Source: UA16 sp042095135 (GTDB lineage Bacteria > Bacteroidota > Bacteroidia > Flavobacteriales_D > Sanyastnellaceae). From it: DNA of 24,264 nucleotides. The stretch's first letter is position 1. Every line of letters starts with the position of its first letter. Shown in pieces: positions 15,799-23,733 of the stretch. The position numbers and the translations under genes are program-made. The notes beneath the pieces are model-generated. The model ran no database searches and was not told where the DNA came from. It was given only the letters and a program-made list of their open reading frames with translations. The DNA is taken from assembly GCA_042095135.1 (NCBI GenBank), contig JBELBV010000033.1, positions 1 to 24,264 of the forward strand. Direction: 5' to 3'.

Positions 15799-16164
15799 AT
15801 GAATACAACCGAACGAGGCCGCTGGGGCGAGACACTGGCGGTCATCCACCTCGAAAAAAACAACACCCAAGTCCTCCTTCGCAATTGGCGTTGGAATCGC
15901 TTTGAAATCGACCTCATCGGCCGGACTGGCCCGGTGTGGGTCTTTGTGGAAGTAAAAGTGCGCAAATGGGGGTTAGGTGACGCGGGCGTTGAGGCCGTCA
16001 ATAGCCGAAAGCAAGAACGCATCATCCAGGCCGCGCATCATTTCATGCGCATCCACGACATCAGCGCAGCGCAAATCCGTTTCGACATCATCTCCATTGA
16101 GTACAACCGCCACGCGCGCCGCATTAACCACATCCCCGACGCATTCATTTGCCTTCCGACTTGA
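15799..16164 (+). CDS. yraN: YraN/UPF0102 family nuclease-like protein
   Basis: The 121-residue protein has the family pattern: an N-terminal G-x-x-GE-x-LA segment (RGRWGETLA), RNWRW, then the PD-(D/E)XK-like acidic core E36-I-D38 with IGR following, and FVEVKVR with E51 and K53. The C-terminal half contains the conserved IRFDIISIE strand. The family resembles Holliday-junction resolvases, but activity is not well established. The gene is divergent from the barrel gene with only 37 bp between starts, and lies 14 bp before the pseudouridine synthase gene, which has its own promoter-like box. Confidence 0.9.
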   Translation: MNTTERGRWGETLAVIHLEKNNTQVLLRNWRWNRFEIDLIGRTGPVWVFVEVKVRKWGLGDAGVEAVNSRKQERIIQAAHHFMRIHDISAAQIRFDIISIEYNRHARRINHIPDAFICLPT

Positions 16165-16166
16165 GG

Positions 16167-16174
16167 TATCTTTG
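16167..16174 (+). promoter_or_regulatory. Bacteroidota-type -7 promoter element (TATCTTTG)
   Basis: TATCTTTG matches TAnnTTTG at all fixed positions and ends 4 nt before the ATG of the pseudouridine synthase gene. A TTTG (16148-16151) lies upstream at a shorter than usual spacing of 15 nt. The layout predicts a leaderless transcript. Confidence 0.45.
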
Positions 16175-16178
16175 TCCC

Positions 16179-17069
16179 ATGAAGAAGCCTGCATCCTCCG
16201 GGCGTTCCGGTGGCCGTTCAAACAGCCGCCCCAACGCATCTCGCTCCGGGCAAAGTGATTTTCGTCCCGGCACCAAGTCCGGTTCAGGAGGCCGACCTGG
16301 AGGCCGACCTGGAGGCCGCAGCAACAAGCCCCGCGCCCGCAAGCCACTGGGCCCCTCCGGTGGGCCAATGCGCTTGAACCGGTACATCGCCAATGCCGGG
16401 GTTTGTTCGCGCCGAGAAGCCGATGCGCTGATCGAATCCGGCGTCGTCACGGTGAATGGTGAGATCGTGGTCCAAATGGGCTACAAGGTCAACGCCAGTG
16501 ATACTGTGCAGGTCGGCGGCACCTCCATCCGACCGGAAACCAAGCGCTATGTCCTCCTCAACAAGCCGAAAGGCTTTGGAACATCCATTGGTGATGCCCG
16601 GGCGCGGCGTGGCGTTGCAGAACTGGTTCAAAAGGCCTGCAAAGAGCCCATCCGGTCCATCGACAAGCTGGATCGGGAAAGCACAGGGCTTATGCTTTTC
16701 ACCAACGACGAAGAGTTGATGGTCCGCATGAACAATCCGCAATCCGGAGCGGCACGATTGTACCATGTTGTATTGGGTGAACGGGTGCAATCCAGTCACC
16801 TTGAAGAACTGAAGAAGGGGTTCATCGTTGATAAAGGCTTCGTCCGAGCGGAAGAAGCAGAATATGCCAACGAGGAACGCAACCAAATCGGTTTAAAGCT
16901 CGTGTCGAGCCGAAGCCGCATTGCACGGCGCATGTTGGAGCAGCTCGGCTACCATGTGGTGAAGGTGGACCGGGTCACCCTCGGTCCGTTGACCAAAAAA
17001 GACGTTCCACGCGGTAGTTTCCGTCATTTATCGGATGCCGAAATCAATTTGCTCCGGATGAGCTGTTAA
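16179..17069 (+). CDS. Pseudouridine synthase, RsuA/RluB/RluE/RluF family
   Basis: The 296-residue protein begins with a Gly/Arg/Ser-rich, low-complexity basic region (1-60), followed by an S4 RNA-binding domain (about 64-105, MRLNRYIANAGVCSRREAD) and the catalytic domain. The catalytic motif IDKLDRESTG carries Asp165, equivalent to the nucleophilic Asp of GRLDxxTxG, followed by LMLFTND. The closing KVDRVTLGPL segment (about 264-273) is typical of the family. It converts uridine to pseudouridine in 23S or 16S rRNA; the RluB-like target (helix 89 region) is likely but not certain. ATG 16179 is chosen over upstream non-ATG starts inside yraN. The downstream glycosyltransferase gene starts 3 bp after its stop. 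Confidence 0.9.
   Translation: MKKPASSGRSGGRSNSRPNASRSGQSDFRPGTKSGSGGRPGGRPGGRSNKPRARKPLGPSGGPMRLNRYIANAGVCSRREADALIESGVVTVNGEIVVQMGYKVNASDTVQVGGTSIRPETKRYVLLNKPKGFGTSIGDARARRGVAELVQKACKEPIRSIDKLDRESTGLMLFTNDEELMVRMNNPQSGAARLYHVVLGERVQSSHLEELKKGFIVDKGFVRAEEAEYANEERNQIGLKLVSSRSRIARRMLEQLGYHVVKVDRVTLGPLTKKDVPRGSFRHLSDAEINLLRMSC
16287..16318 (+). repeat. Short tandem repeat, 12-bp unit x 2.7
   Basis: GGAGGCCGACCT occurs twice in tandem, followed by a partial third copy (GGAGGCCG). It encodes the GGRP/GGR run in the basic N-terminal arm of the pseudouridine synthase. Copy number could vary by slippage without shifting the frame. Confidence 0.75.
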
Positions 17070-17071
17070 CC

Positions 17072-17800
17072 ATGGCCGAAAGCGTTGTCATCATACCCAC
17101 CTACAATGAGATCGAAAACATCGAGCGCATGCTCGATACCGTTCTCGCCTTGGACCCTCCCTTCCACGTGCTAATTGTGGACGACGGTTCTCCCGATGGC
17201 ACTGCTGCTGCGGTCAAGGCCAAACAAGCCGACCATGCAGAACGCATCCACCTGCTCGAACGATCGGGCAAGCTGGGATTGGGTACTGCATACATCGCTG
17301 GGTTCCGGTGGGCATTGGAGCAGGGGTACGAACTCATTTATGAGATGGATTGCGACTTCTCTCACAGCCCCGAGGACCTGCCGCGCTTGCGCCAAGCCTG
17401 CGTTGACGGAGCGGATGTCGCCGTAGGCTCGCGCTATACCCGCGGCGGAAAAGTCAGCAACTGGCCCGTCGGTCGGATCCTCATGAGCTACTTCGCTTCC
17501 GTTTACGTCAACACTGTTCTGTGGCTCGGAGTCCGCGACTCCACGGCAGGCTTCAAATGCTACCGAGCCGAAGTGCTACGTACCATTGATTTGGATCGCA
17601 TCTGTTTCATCGGTTATGCCTTTCAAATCGAAATGAAATACAACGCCCGAAGGTTGGGCTTTCGCATCGACGAGGTGCCAATTACCTTTGTCGATCGGGA
17701 ATTGGGGACGAGCAAAATGAGCATGAACATCTTCCAGGAAGCCTTCCTGGGCGTGCTCCAAATGCGGTTCCGCCCCATCCGCCCAGCCAACAAAAAATAG
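17072..17800 (+). CDS. Polyprenol monophosphomannose synthase-like GT2 glycosyltransferase
   Basis: This 242-residue GT-A enzyme has IIPTYNE (7-13), the nucleotide-binding VDDGSPDGT (36-44), the metal-binding D93-C-D95 followed by FSHSPEDLP, and GSRY (119-122), matching the dolichol/polyprenol-phosphate mannose synthase family. There is no C-terminal membrane segment, as in soluble DPM1-type members. It would transfer a sugar from GDP-mannose (or a related nucleotide sugar) to a polyprenyl phosphate at the inner membrane, supplying sugars for periplasmic glycosylation. It starts 3 bp after the pseudouridine synthase gene and is followed after 4 bp by dihydroorotase, so the genes are almost certainly co-transcribed. 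The exact sugar is not deducible. Confidence 0.88.
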   Translation: MAESVVIIPTYNEIENIERMLDTVLALDPPFHVLIVDDGSPDGTAAAVKAKQADHAERIHLLERSGKLGLGTAYIAGFRWALEQGYELIYEMDCDFSHSPEDLPRLRQACVDGADVAVGSRYTRGGKVSNWPVGRILMSYFASVYVNTVLWLGVRDSTAGFKCYRAEVLRTIDLDRICFIGYAFQIEMKYNARRLGFRIDEVPITFVDRELGTSKMSMNIFQEAFLGVLQMRFRPIRPANKK

Positions 17801-17804
17801 ATCC

Positions 17805-19169
17805 ATGACTGCCACGCCGACCCGTTTCATTCGAGCATCCATTGTCAACGAAGGAAAAGTAGAGGTCGGAGACGTGCTCCTTGCACGTGACGGCACCATC
17901 GGCGCTGTAGGCGGAGCGTGCGACCAACACCCCGAAGCATCCGAAGCCATCCAAATTGATGCTCAAGGATTGTGGCTCATGCCCGGCGCGATTGACGATC
18001 AGGTCCACTTCCGGGAACCCGGGTTGACCCACAAAGGAGAAATCGCTACCGAATCCGCTGCCGCAGCAGCCGGCGGGATCACCTCGTTCATGGAGATGCC
18101 GAACACCGTCCCTCAGGCATTGACGCAGCAACTCCTCGAAGACAAATACGAACGCGCCGCTGAGGTCAGCGCCGTGAACTATTCCTTCTTCATGGGTGCC
18201 TCCAACGATAACCTCGACGAAGTGCTCAAGACCGATCCACGGCGCGTCTGCGGTGTCAAGGTATTCATGGGTTCGTCCACTGGAAACATGCTCGTCGACA
18301 ACCGCGCCGTGCTGGAGGCCGTGTTCAAGGAAAGCCCCACCCTCGTCGCCACCCACTGCGAAGACGAAGCGACTATCCGGCGCAACTCCACGGCCGCTCG
18401 CGAGCGTTACGGTGAGTTCGTTCCGATCGACCAGCACCCGCTCATCCGCAGTGCCGAAGCGTGTTACCGTTCGTCCTCCATGGCTGTGGAGTTGGCCGAA
18501 AAGTCCAACACCCGCCTGCATATTTTACACATCTCAACCGCCAAAGAGGTCGGACTTTTCCGCAATGACATCCCCTCTACTGAGAAGCGCATCACGGCTG
18601 AAGCGTGCATCCACCACCTCTGGTTCACCGATGCCGATTACGCCTCGAAAGGCACCCACATCAAGTGGAACCCTGCCGTCAAAACAGCGGAGGATCGTGA
18701 AGCCATCCGCGCTGGCATCTTAAACGGGCGTATTGACGTGGTCGCCACCGATCATGCACCGCACACCGAAGAAGAGAAGTCCGGTTCGTATTTTCAAGCC
18801 CCTTCCGGTGGCCCACTCGTCCAGCACGCCTTGCCGGCCATGCTCGAGATGGTGCACCAAGGGGTTCTGCCCGTTGAAGAAGTCGTCAATTTGATGGCGC
18901 ACCGCGTGGCGGACTTGTTTGACATAAGCAACCGCGGGTATATCCGAGCCGGACACAAAGCCGACCTGGTGTTGGTCGACCCCAATGACCCGTGGAAAGT
19001 GACCAAGGCCAACATCCTGTACAAATGTGGTTGGTCTCCATTCGAAGGAAGCACCTTCAAATCTCGCATCCGCGGCACCTGGGTCAACGGGGTCCAGGTG
19101 TACAACGGGGAGCGCATCCTCACCGAACACGGCAACCACGCCGGCGAACGCCTCGCCTTCAACCGATGA
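17805..19169 (+). CDS. pyrC: Dihydroorotase
   Basis: The 454-residue amidohydrolase matches class I dihydroorotases, which interconvert carbamoyl-aspartate and dihydroorotate in pyrimidine synthesis. Visible motifs are DDQVHFREPG (64-73), MEMPNT (96-101), the probable carboxylated Lys152 (GVKVFMGSSTG), His184 (THCED), His242 (LHIST) and the catalytic Asp316 in ATDHAPHT. The usual DxHxH reads with Gln66 instead of the first His, while His68 is kept. From memory many Bacteroidota dihydroorotases read DDQVHFREPG, so this is probably lineage-typical and not decay. The gene sits 4 bp after the glycosyltransferase gene and shares an ATGA overlap with the following lipoprotein gene. Confidence 0.92.
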   Translation: MTATPTRFIRASIVNEGKVEVGDVLLARDGTIGAVGGACDQHPEASEAIQIDAQGLWLMPGAIDDQVHFREPGLTHKGEIATESAAAAAGGITSFMEMPNTVPQALTQQLLEDKYERAAEVSAVNYSFFMGASNDNLDEVLKTDPRRVCGVKVFMGSSTGNMLVDNRAVLEAVFKESPTLVATHCEDEATIRRNSTAARERYGEFVPIDQHPLIRSAEACYRSSSMAVELAEKSNTRLHILHISTAKEVGLFRNDIPSTEKRITAEACIHHLWFTDADYASKGTHIKWNPAVKTAEDREAIRAGILNGRIDVVATDHAPHTEEEKSGSYFQAPSGGPLVQHALPAMLEMVHQGVLPVEEVVNLMAHRVADLFDISNRGYIRAGHKADLVLVDPNDPWKVTKANILYKCGWSPFEGSTFKSRIRGTWVNGVQVYNGERILTEHGNHAGERLAFNR

Positions 19170-19588
19170 AACGATTCGGCACCGCGAGCATCGCATTCAT
19201 CCTCCTCGCAGGCTGCGGAACCGGCGTCACTTTCGACGGGCCGCCCGCTCCTGAAGGAGTCATCGCACGCGACACCTTTGTCCAAGTCTTGACGGAAGTC
19301 CACTTGATTGAAGGAGCGCTGAAGCAGCGGCTCTTCCGCAACGACGATGGTCAAGAGCGCGCCCTTTCCCACTACGCCGAATTGTACGACCGCTGGAGCA
19401 TCGATGAAGAACGGTTCAAAACCACCTACACATGGTGGTACCAGCGGCCCGTTGAAATGGATGCATTGCTGGAAGAAGTGGCCGAAAACCTGACCGAATT
19501 GGAGCGTCAACTCACAGAATCGGAAAAGGACTCGGCCGCCACTAACTCTTCACTGGACCCAATGCGTTCAAGACGGCGGGAGCAGTAG
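19166..19588 (+). CDS. DUF4296 lipoprotein
   Basis: The 140-residue protein has a lipoprotein signal (LLAGC, Cys17). Two conserved helical parts follow: FVQVLTEVHLIEGAL (about 38-52) and FKTTYTWWYQRPVEMDAL (about 84-101), as in DUF4296 proteins, which occur almost only in Bacteroidota and have unknown function. A polar, charged tail follows. The start overlaps the dihydroorotase stop (ATGA), suggesting coupled translation. The 3' end overlaps the convergent epimerase gene by 47 bp. Confidence 0.87.
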   Translation: MKRFGTASIAFILLAGCGTGVTFDGPPAPEGVIARDTFVQVLTEVHLIEGALKQRLFRNDDGQERALSHYAELYDRWSIDEERFKTTYTWWYQRPVEMDALLEEVAENLTELERQLTESEKDSAATNSSLDPMRSRRREQ

Positions 19589-20564
19589 TTTGAATGGTCA
19601 CCTGAATCGGCTCGTACGCCCAGTCCACCCCTTTTGTCTTCAACACTTCCTCGAGCTTGGTGGTGGCGTAGCGGTGGTCTTTGCTGGTGTTCTCCACCGA
19701 CTCCTTTGAAATCGGCGCCCGACGCCCCGTCAAGCGCTCCCACAGGGCAGTCAACCGCCACGCCATCCCCAACATCCATGCCTTCAATGGACGACGCGGC
19801 GCGCGCGCACCAATGGCCTCCGCCATCCATGCCATGAGCTGCCGGTACGAGGCGTTTTCAGCACATAGCACAAACCGTTCGCCCCAACACCCTTGATCCG
19901 ACAACACGGTACACGCCCGCGCGACATCCCGTGCCGCCACAAATCCGTTGTTCCCGATGGGATACCAGCTGAGCCCTCGGTGAACCAAGGTGAAAAGCCT
20001 GGAAGAACTGCGCGAAAAATCCCCCTCGCCGAGCACAATTGCCGGGTTCACCGCCAGCACGCGCAAGCCTTCTTCTTGGCCCCTCCACGCCTCAAGTTCC
20101 GCGGCAAATTTGGAGCGCGCATAGTGGCTCACGTCCCGACCATCCTCGAACGGTACGTCTTCATGAACGGGTTCACCGGGCTTGCGTCCCAACGCTGCTA
20201 CACTGCTTACGTGGACCAATTCCCGCACGCCGGTGTGGAGCATGGCATTGACCAACAAGCCCGTTGCATCCCGGTTGATGCGCATCATCGTTTCAGCGTC
20301 TTTCGGGTGGAACGACACCATGGCCGCGCAATGGAACACCCGCTGGCAATCCGCCATGGCCTCTTCGAGGAACAACCCGTCGTGCAAGCTTCCTTCCATC
20401 CATTGGAGGTGGGCATCGTCCGTGCCTGTTTTGGCAAGGAAAGCGTGAACCGCTTGGCGGTCGGATTGCGGACGGCAAAGGGCACGCACCTGCTCCCCGT
20501 TTCGGAGCAATTCATCCACTAAATACCGGCCGACCAAACCCGTTGCGCCCGTAACGAATACCAT
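19542..20564 (-). CDS. NAD-dependent epimerase/dehydratase (extended SDR)
   Basis: The 340-residue protein begins with the Rossmann motif TGATGLVG (5-12), has the HVSSVAALG segment (about 118-126) and the catalytic Y148-x3-K152, and a substrate-region motif (NPAIVLGEGD) typical of dihydroflavonol-4-reductase/3-beta-HSD-like extended SDRs. It probably reduces or epimerises a small ketone or nucleotide sugar; the substrate is unknown. ATG 20564 is chosen because it begins the first beta strand; the longer frame to 20615 would overlap uvrC. A -7-like TACCTTCG (20569-20576) ends 4 nt upstream. Its 3' end overlaps the DUF4296 gene. Confidence 0.87.
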   Translation of the reverse strand: MVFVTGATGLVGRYLVDELLRNGEQVRALCRPQSDRQAVHAFLAKTGTDDAHLQWMEGSLHDGLFLEEAMADCQRVFHCAAMVSFHPKDAETMMRINRDATGLLVNAMLHTGVRELVHVSSVAALGRKPGEPVHEDVPFEDGRDVSHYARSKFAAELEAWRGQEEGLRVLAVNPAIVLGEGDFSRSSSRLFTLVHRGLSWYPIGNNGFVAARDVARACTVLSDQGCWGERFVLCAENASYRQLMAWMAEAIGARAPRRPLKAWMLGMAWRLTALWERLTGRRAPISKESVENTSKDHRYATTKLEEVLKTKGVDWAYEPIQVTIQTTAPAVLNALGPVKS

Positions 20565-20608
20565 GCTTCGAAGGTAGTTGGAGAATCCGCCCGAACTTCG
20601 CGCTAACC

Positions 20609-22417
20609 ATGGCAAAATCCGAACACATCGAGCAGACCTTGGCGCGCCTTCCCCAACAGCCTGGCGTCTACCAATACTTCGATGTGGACCGCCGCCTTCT
20701 TTATGTGGGCAAGGCCAAAAACCTGAAGAAACGCGTCTCCAGCTACTTCACCAAGCACCACGACAACGGCAAGACCCGGCTCCTCGTTTCCAAGATCCAT
20801 GACATCCAGTGGCTCATCGCGCCCTCTGAAGCCGATGCGCTGCTGCTGGAAAACAGCCTCATCAAAGAGCACAAGCCTTTTTACAACATCCAGCTCAAGG
20901 ACGATAAAACGTACCCGTTCATCGTCATCAAGAAGGAGCGCTTTCCCCGCATTTTCGCCACCCGCCAACTCATCCGCGACGGAAGCGAGTACTTCGGCCC
21001 GTTTCCCAGCGTCAAGGTCATGCACACGGTATTGGACCTGTGTCGCAAGCTCTACCCCATCCGTTCTTGTGCCCTCGCGTTGACCGAGGACAACATCGCC
21101 AATGGGAAGTTCCGCGTGTGCTTGGAATACCACATTGGCAACTGCAAGGGACCTTGCGTGGGCAAGCAAACAGAAGACGCGTACATGAAGAGCATCGCCG
21201 CCATCCGCCACGTTCTTCGTGGCCACCTCGGCGAAGTCGTGCGCACCCTGCAAGGCCAGATGGCTGAAGCCGCTGAAACATTTCAATTTGAGGAAGCCGA
21301 GCAGTACAAGCGCAAGCTGGCCGCGGTCAAAAAGTACCAAGCCAAAAACACCATCGTCCACACCGGCATCACGGAAGTCGAGGTGTACTCCATCGTTCAA
21401 GACGCGCGCTGCGCCTATGTTAACTTCCTGAAGATCCAGAACGGCACCATCACCAAGGGCCATACGTCAGAGGTGCGGCGCAGACTCGGCGAGGACACCA
21501 AGGAAATTCTCGAAGCCGCCATCGTACAGATGCGCGACAAGTTTGGCAGTGACGCCAACACCATCTACACACCGTTCGAAATCGATTTGCCTTTGGAAGG
21601 GGTCCAGCTGCATGTACCGCAGCGCGGGGACAAGTTGCGGCTAGTTGAAATGTCCGAGCGCAATGCGCGTTTTTTCATGCGCGACCGGCAAAAGCAAATG
21701 GAGCAAACCCACCCCGAGGCTGCGACCCAGCGCATATTGGAAACCGCCAAGGAGGACCTGCGCCTCACCGAACTGCCCGTCCACATCGAATGCTTCGACA
21801 ACTCGAACATCCAGGGCACCAACCCTGCTTCGGCGTGTGTGGTATTCAAAAACGGAAAGCCCGCAAGGTCGGACTACCGCAAGTTCAACATCCGCACCGT
21901 TGACGGCCCCGATGACTTCGCCTCCATGACGGAAGTAGTTCACCGGCGCTACCACCGATTGCTCACCGAAGGCGAACCCCTTCCACAGCTCATCGTCATC
22001 GACGGCGGAAAAGGGCAACTCTCGCACGCATTGGAAGCCCTCGAAGGGTTGGGGCTGCGTGGGAAAATCGCCATCATTGGCATCGCCAAGCGCCTCGAAG
22101 AGATCTACTACCCCGGCGACCAGCACCCGCTGTACTTGGACAAGCGCTCCTCCACGCTCAAGCTCATTCAACACCTGCGCAACGAAGCCCACCGCTTTTC
22201 ATTGGAGCATCACCGCAAGCGACGCAGCAAGGCCGCGCTCCGTTCGGAATTGGACGACATCACAGGCGTCGGGCCCAAAACCCGACACGCCTTGCTGGCC
22301 CACTTCAAAACCGTTGAGGCCATACGCCAAGCCGACGAAGCCGCCCTGCTCGATGTGGTCAGCCTGAAGGTCGCCAAAGCCATCCAGGCCCATTTCGCAG
22401 AAGCTTCAAGGAAGTAA
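20609..22417 (+). CDS. uvrC: Excinuclease ABC subunit C
   Basis: The 602-residue protein has the complete UvrC architecture. A GIY-YIG nuclease lies at the N-terminus (GVYQYF at 19, YVGKAKNLKKR from 32), followed by four cysteines spaced as in UvrC (154, 171, 179, 183), which in E. coli have been reported to bind an iron-sulfur cluster. A UVR helical domain (about 210-245), an RNase H-like nuclease (ECFDNSN with Asp397; DGGKGQL with Asp465) and tandem helix-hairpin-helix repeats (ITGVGPKTRHAL, about 551-562) complete it. It makes the dual incisions in nucleotide excision repair with UvrA and UvrB. The 3' end overlaps the DCC gene by 12 bp. Confidence 0.97.
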   Translation: MAKSEHIEQTLARLPQQPGVYQYFDVDRRLLYVGKAKNLKKRVSSYFTKHHDNGKTRLLVSKIHDIQWLIAPSEADALLLENSLIKEHKPFYNIQLKDDKTYPFIVIKKERFPRIFATRQLIRDGSEYFGPFPSVKVMHTVLDLCRKLYPIRSCALALTEDNIANGKFRVCLEYHIGNCKGPCVGKQTEDAYMKSIAAIRHVLRGHLGEVVRTLQGQMAEAAETFQFEEAEQYKRKLAAVKKYQAKNTIVHTGITEVEVYSIVQDARCAYVNFLKIQNGTITKGHTSEVRRRLGEDTKEILEAAIVQMRDKFGSDANTIYTPFEIDLPLEGVQLHVPQRGDKLRLVEMSERNARFFMRDRQKQMEQTHPEAATQRILETAKEDLRLTELPVHIECFDNSNIQGTNPASACVVFKNGKPARSDYRKFNIRTVDGPDDFASMTEVVHRRYHRLLTEGEPLPQLIVIDGGKGQLSHALEALEGLGLRGKIAIIGIAKRLEEIYYPGDQHPLYLDKRSSTLKLIQHLRNEAHRFSLEHHRKRRSKAALRSELDDITGVGPKTRHALLAHFKTVEAIRQADEAALLDVVSLKVAKAIQAHFAEASRK

Positions 22418-22783
22418 GCGCTCGGGGTCCGGCGCCAATTGACACGTGGTGCCAAACCAGCGATGACGGTTGCGGGCAATAAGCCGGTACCCTACATTCA
22501 GTAAAGGCCTTGCAAAGGGCCGCGTCAGTGCGCGCGCCGTGCGTCCACGCAAACCGGGCATGCGGTGTGCGATCGCTGCGAGGCCGTCCGATTCAATGCT
22601 CATGACGCCGTCCTCCCAAACAACCAGCGTGCTCAACGGTGGGGCGAGGAATTGCTCGAGAACGAGCTCCTTCGCAGTCTCGCCTTGGAGCGGCGCAAAA
22701 CGCACTTCCACATCGGTCCGGTTCCACAGCCAACGAACGGCTCGATCGCACAGCCCACAGGCTCCGTCAAAAAACACAATCAT
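22406..22783 (-). CDS. DCC family (DUF393) thiol-disulfide oxidoreductase
   Basis: The 125-residue protein begins with FFDGACGLCDRAV, the DxxC-x2-C signature (Asp6, Cys9, Cys12) of the DCC family, and ends with the family's NRHRWFG segment (about 105-111). The thioredoxin-like fold and the CxxC suggest redox activity, but substrates are unknown. ATG 22783 overlaps the stop of the upstream nitronate monooxygenase gene (ATGA), so translation is probably coupled; a TTG at 22789 is a weaker alternative. It is last in a three-gene minus-strand operon. Confidence 0.87.
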   Translation of the reverse strand: MIVFFDGACGLCDRAVRWLWNRTDVEVRFAPLQGETAKELVLEQFLAPPLSTLVVWEDGVMSIESDGLAAIAHRMPGLRGRTARALTRPFARPLLNVGYRLIARNRHRWFGTTCQLAPDPERLLP

Positions 22784-23733
22784 GCCCAACGGAACCGGGG
22801 GTCTTCCATGCCTTGAGTCAGGGCAGAATACCCCTCAACCAATTCCGTTACGACCTCGGCGGCCGGTTTGACCTCCCGGATGAGGCTGCTCACTTGGCCG
22901 ATTTCCAACTCGCCGCTTTCAAGGTCGCCTTCGAACATGCCCTTTTTGGCCCGTCCTCGGCCCAGCAAAGCTTTCAATTCCTCTGGAGATTGGCCCGCGT
23001 TTTCAGCTTCCACGACTTCCCGGGCAAACGCATTGTCCAACAACCGCACCGGTGTCAACGCCTTCAAGCTCAACCGCGTAGCCCCTTCACCTGCCGCGAC
23101 GACCTCGTCCTTGAACGCTTGATGCGCAGAGGATTCCTGCGTAGCGACAAACCGGCTGCCAATTTGAACGCCATCTGCGCCCAAGGCAAAGGCCGCTAAG
23201 ATGGCCCGTGCATCCCCGATACCACCGGCTGCAATCACCGGCACCTCGAGCGCATCCGCTACAGAGGGCAACAAGCAGAGCGTTGTCGTCTCCTCCCTCC
23301 CGTTGTGGCCTCCAGCCTCGAATCCCTCGGCCACTACCGCATCGACTCCTGCAGTTTGCGCTTTAAGGGCAAACTTCACGCTGCTGACGACATGCACCAC
23401 TTGAATGCCGTGCGATTTCAGGTGCTCAGTCCAGGTTTTGGGGTTGCCCGCACTGGTGAACACGATCGGCACGCCCAATTCCACAATCGTGGCCATGTGC
23501 TCTTCAATCGACGGATACAGCAACGGGACGTTCACCGCGAAAGGGCGGCCTGTCGCAGCTTGGCATTTCTGAATTTGATCGCGCAGCTCTTCGGGGTACA
23601 TGGAGCCTGCGCCGATGATGCCGAGGCCACCGGCATTCGAGACCGCGCTAGCGAGTTCCCAGCCGCTGCACCAAATCATCCCGGCTTGGATGATGGGGTA
23701 TTGGATTCCAAAAAGTTCCTTGATGCGGTTCAT
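22780..23733 (-). CDS. Nitronate monooxygenase / FabK-like FMN enzyme
   Basis: The 317-residue TIM-barrel flavoprotein shows the class pattern: PIIQAGM (13-19), SNAGGLG (32-38), the catalytic His143 in EGFEAGGHNGR, and FMN phosphate-binding AAGGIGD (168-174) and GADGVQIGSRF (185-195). Members either oxidise alkyl nitronates such as propionate-3-nitronate or, in the closely related FabK, reduce enoyl-ACP. The GGHNGR form and the lack of clear FabK-specific features favour nitronate monooxygenase, with moderate certainty. It is coupled to genes on both sides by ATGA overlaps (upstream glycosyltransferase, downstream DCC protein). Confidence 0.87.
   Translation of the reverse strand: MNRIKELFGIQYPIIQAGMIWCSGWELASAVSNAGGLGIIGAGSMYPEELRDQIQKCQAATGRPFAVNVPLLYPSIEEHMATIVELGVPIVFTSAGNPKTWTEHLKSHGIQVVHVVSSVKFALKAQTAGVDAVVAEGFEAGGHNGREETTTLCLLPSVADALEVPVIAAGGIGDARAILAAFALGADGVQIGSRFVATQESSAHQAFKDEVVAAGEGATRLSLKALTPVRLLDNAFAREVVEAENAGQSPEELKALLGRGRAKKGMFEGDLESGELEIGQVSSLIREVKPAAEVVTELVEGYSALTQGMEDPRFRWA

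Noticed and set aside
15108..15905. Plus-strand open frame of 265 codons
   Set aside because: It is antisense to the barrel-like gene and runs into yraN in another frame. The translation is low in recognisable structure and rich in His/Pro/Arg, typical of a shadow frame in GC-rich DNA.
15762..16025. N-terminal extension of the barrel-like minus-strand gene
   Set aside because: The extra residues are the antisense of yraN, and a signal peptide and promoter box support the start at 15761.
16287..16318. Direct repeats read as a CRISPR-like or mobile array
   Set aside because: The 12-bp units are contiguous, without spacers, and lie inside a Gly/Arg-rich coding region.
17682..18521. Minus-strand open frame of 279 codons
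   Set aside because: It is antisense to the end of the glycosyltransferase gene and the first half of dihydroorotase, both well supported.
20603..21463. Minus-strand open frame of 286 codons
   Set aside because: It is antisense to uvrC, whose domains are complete. Long antisense frames are expected here from codon bias.
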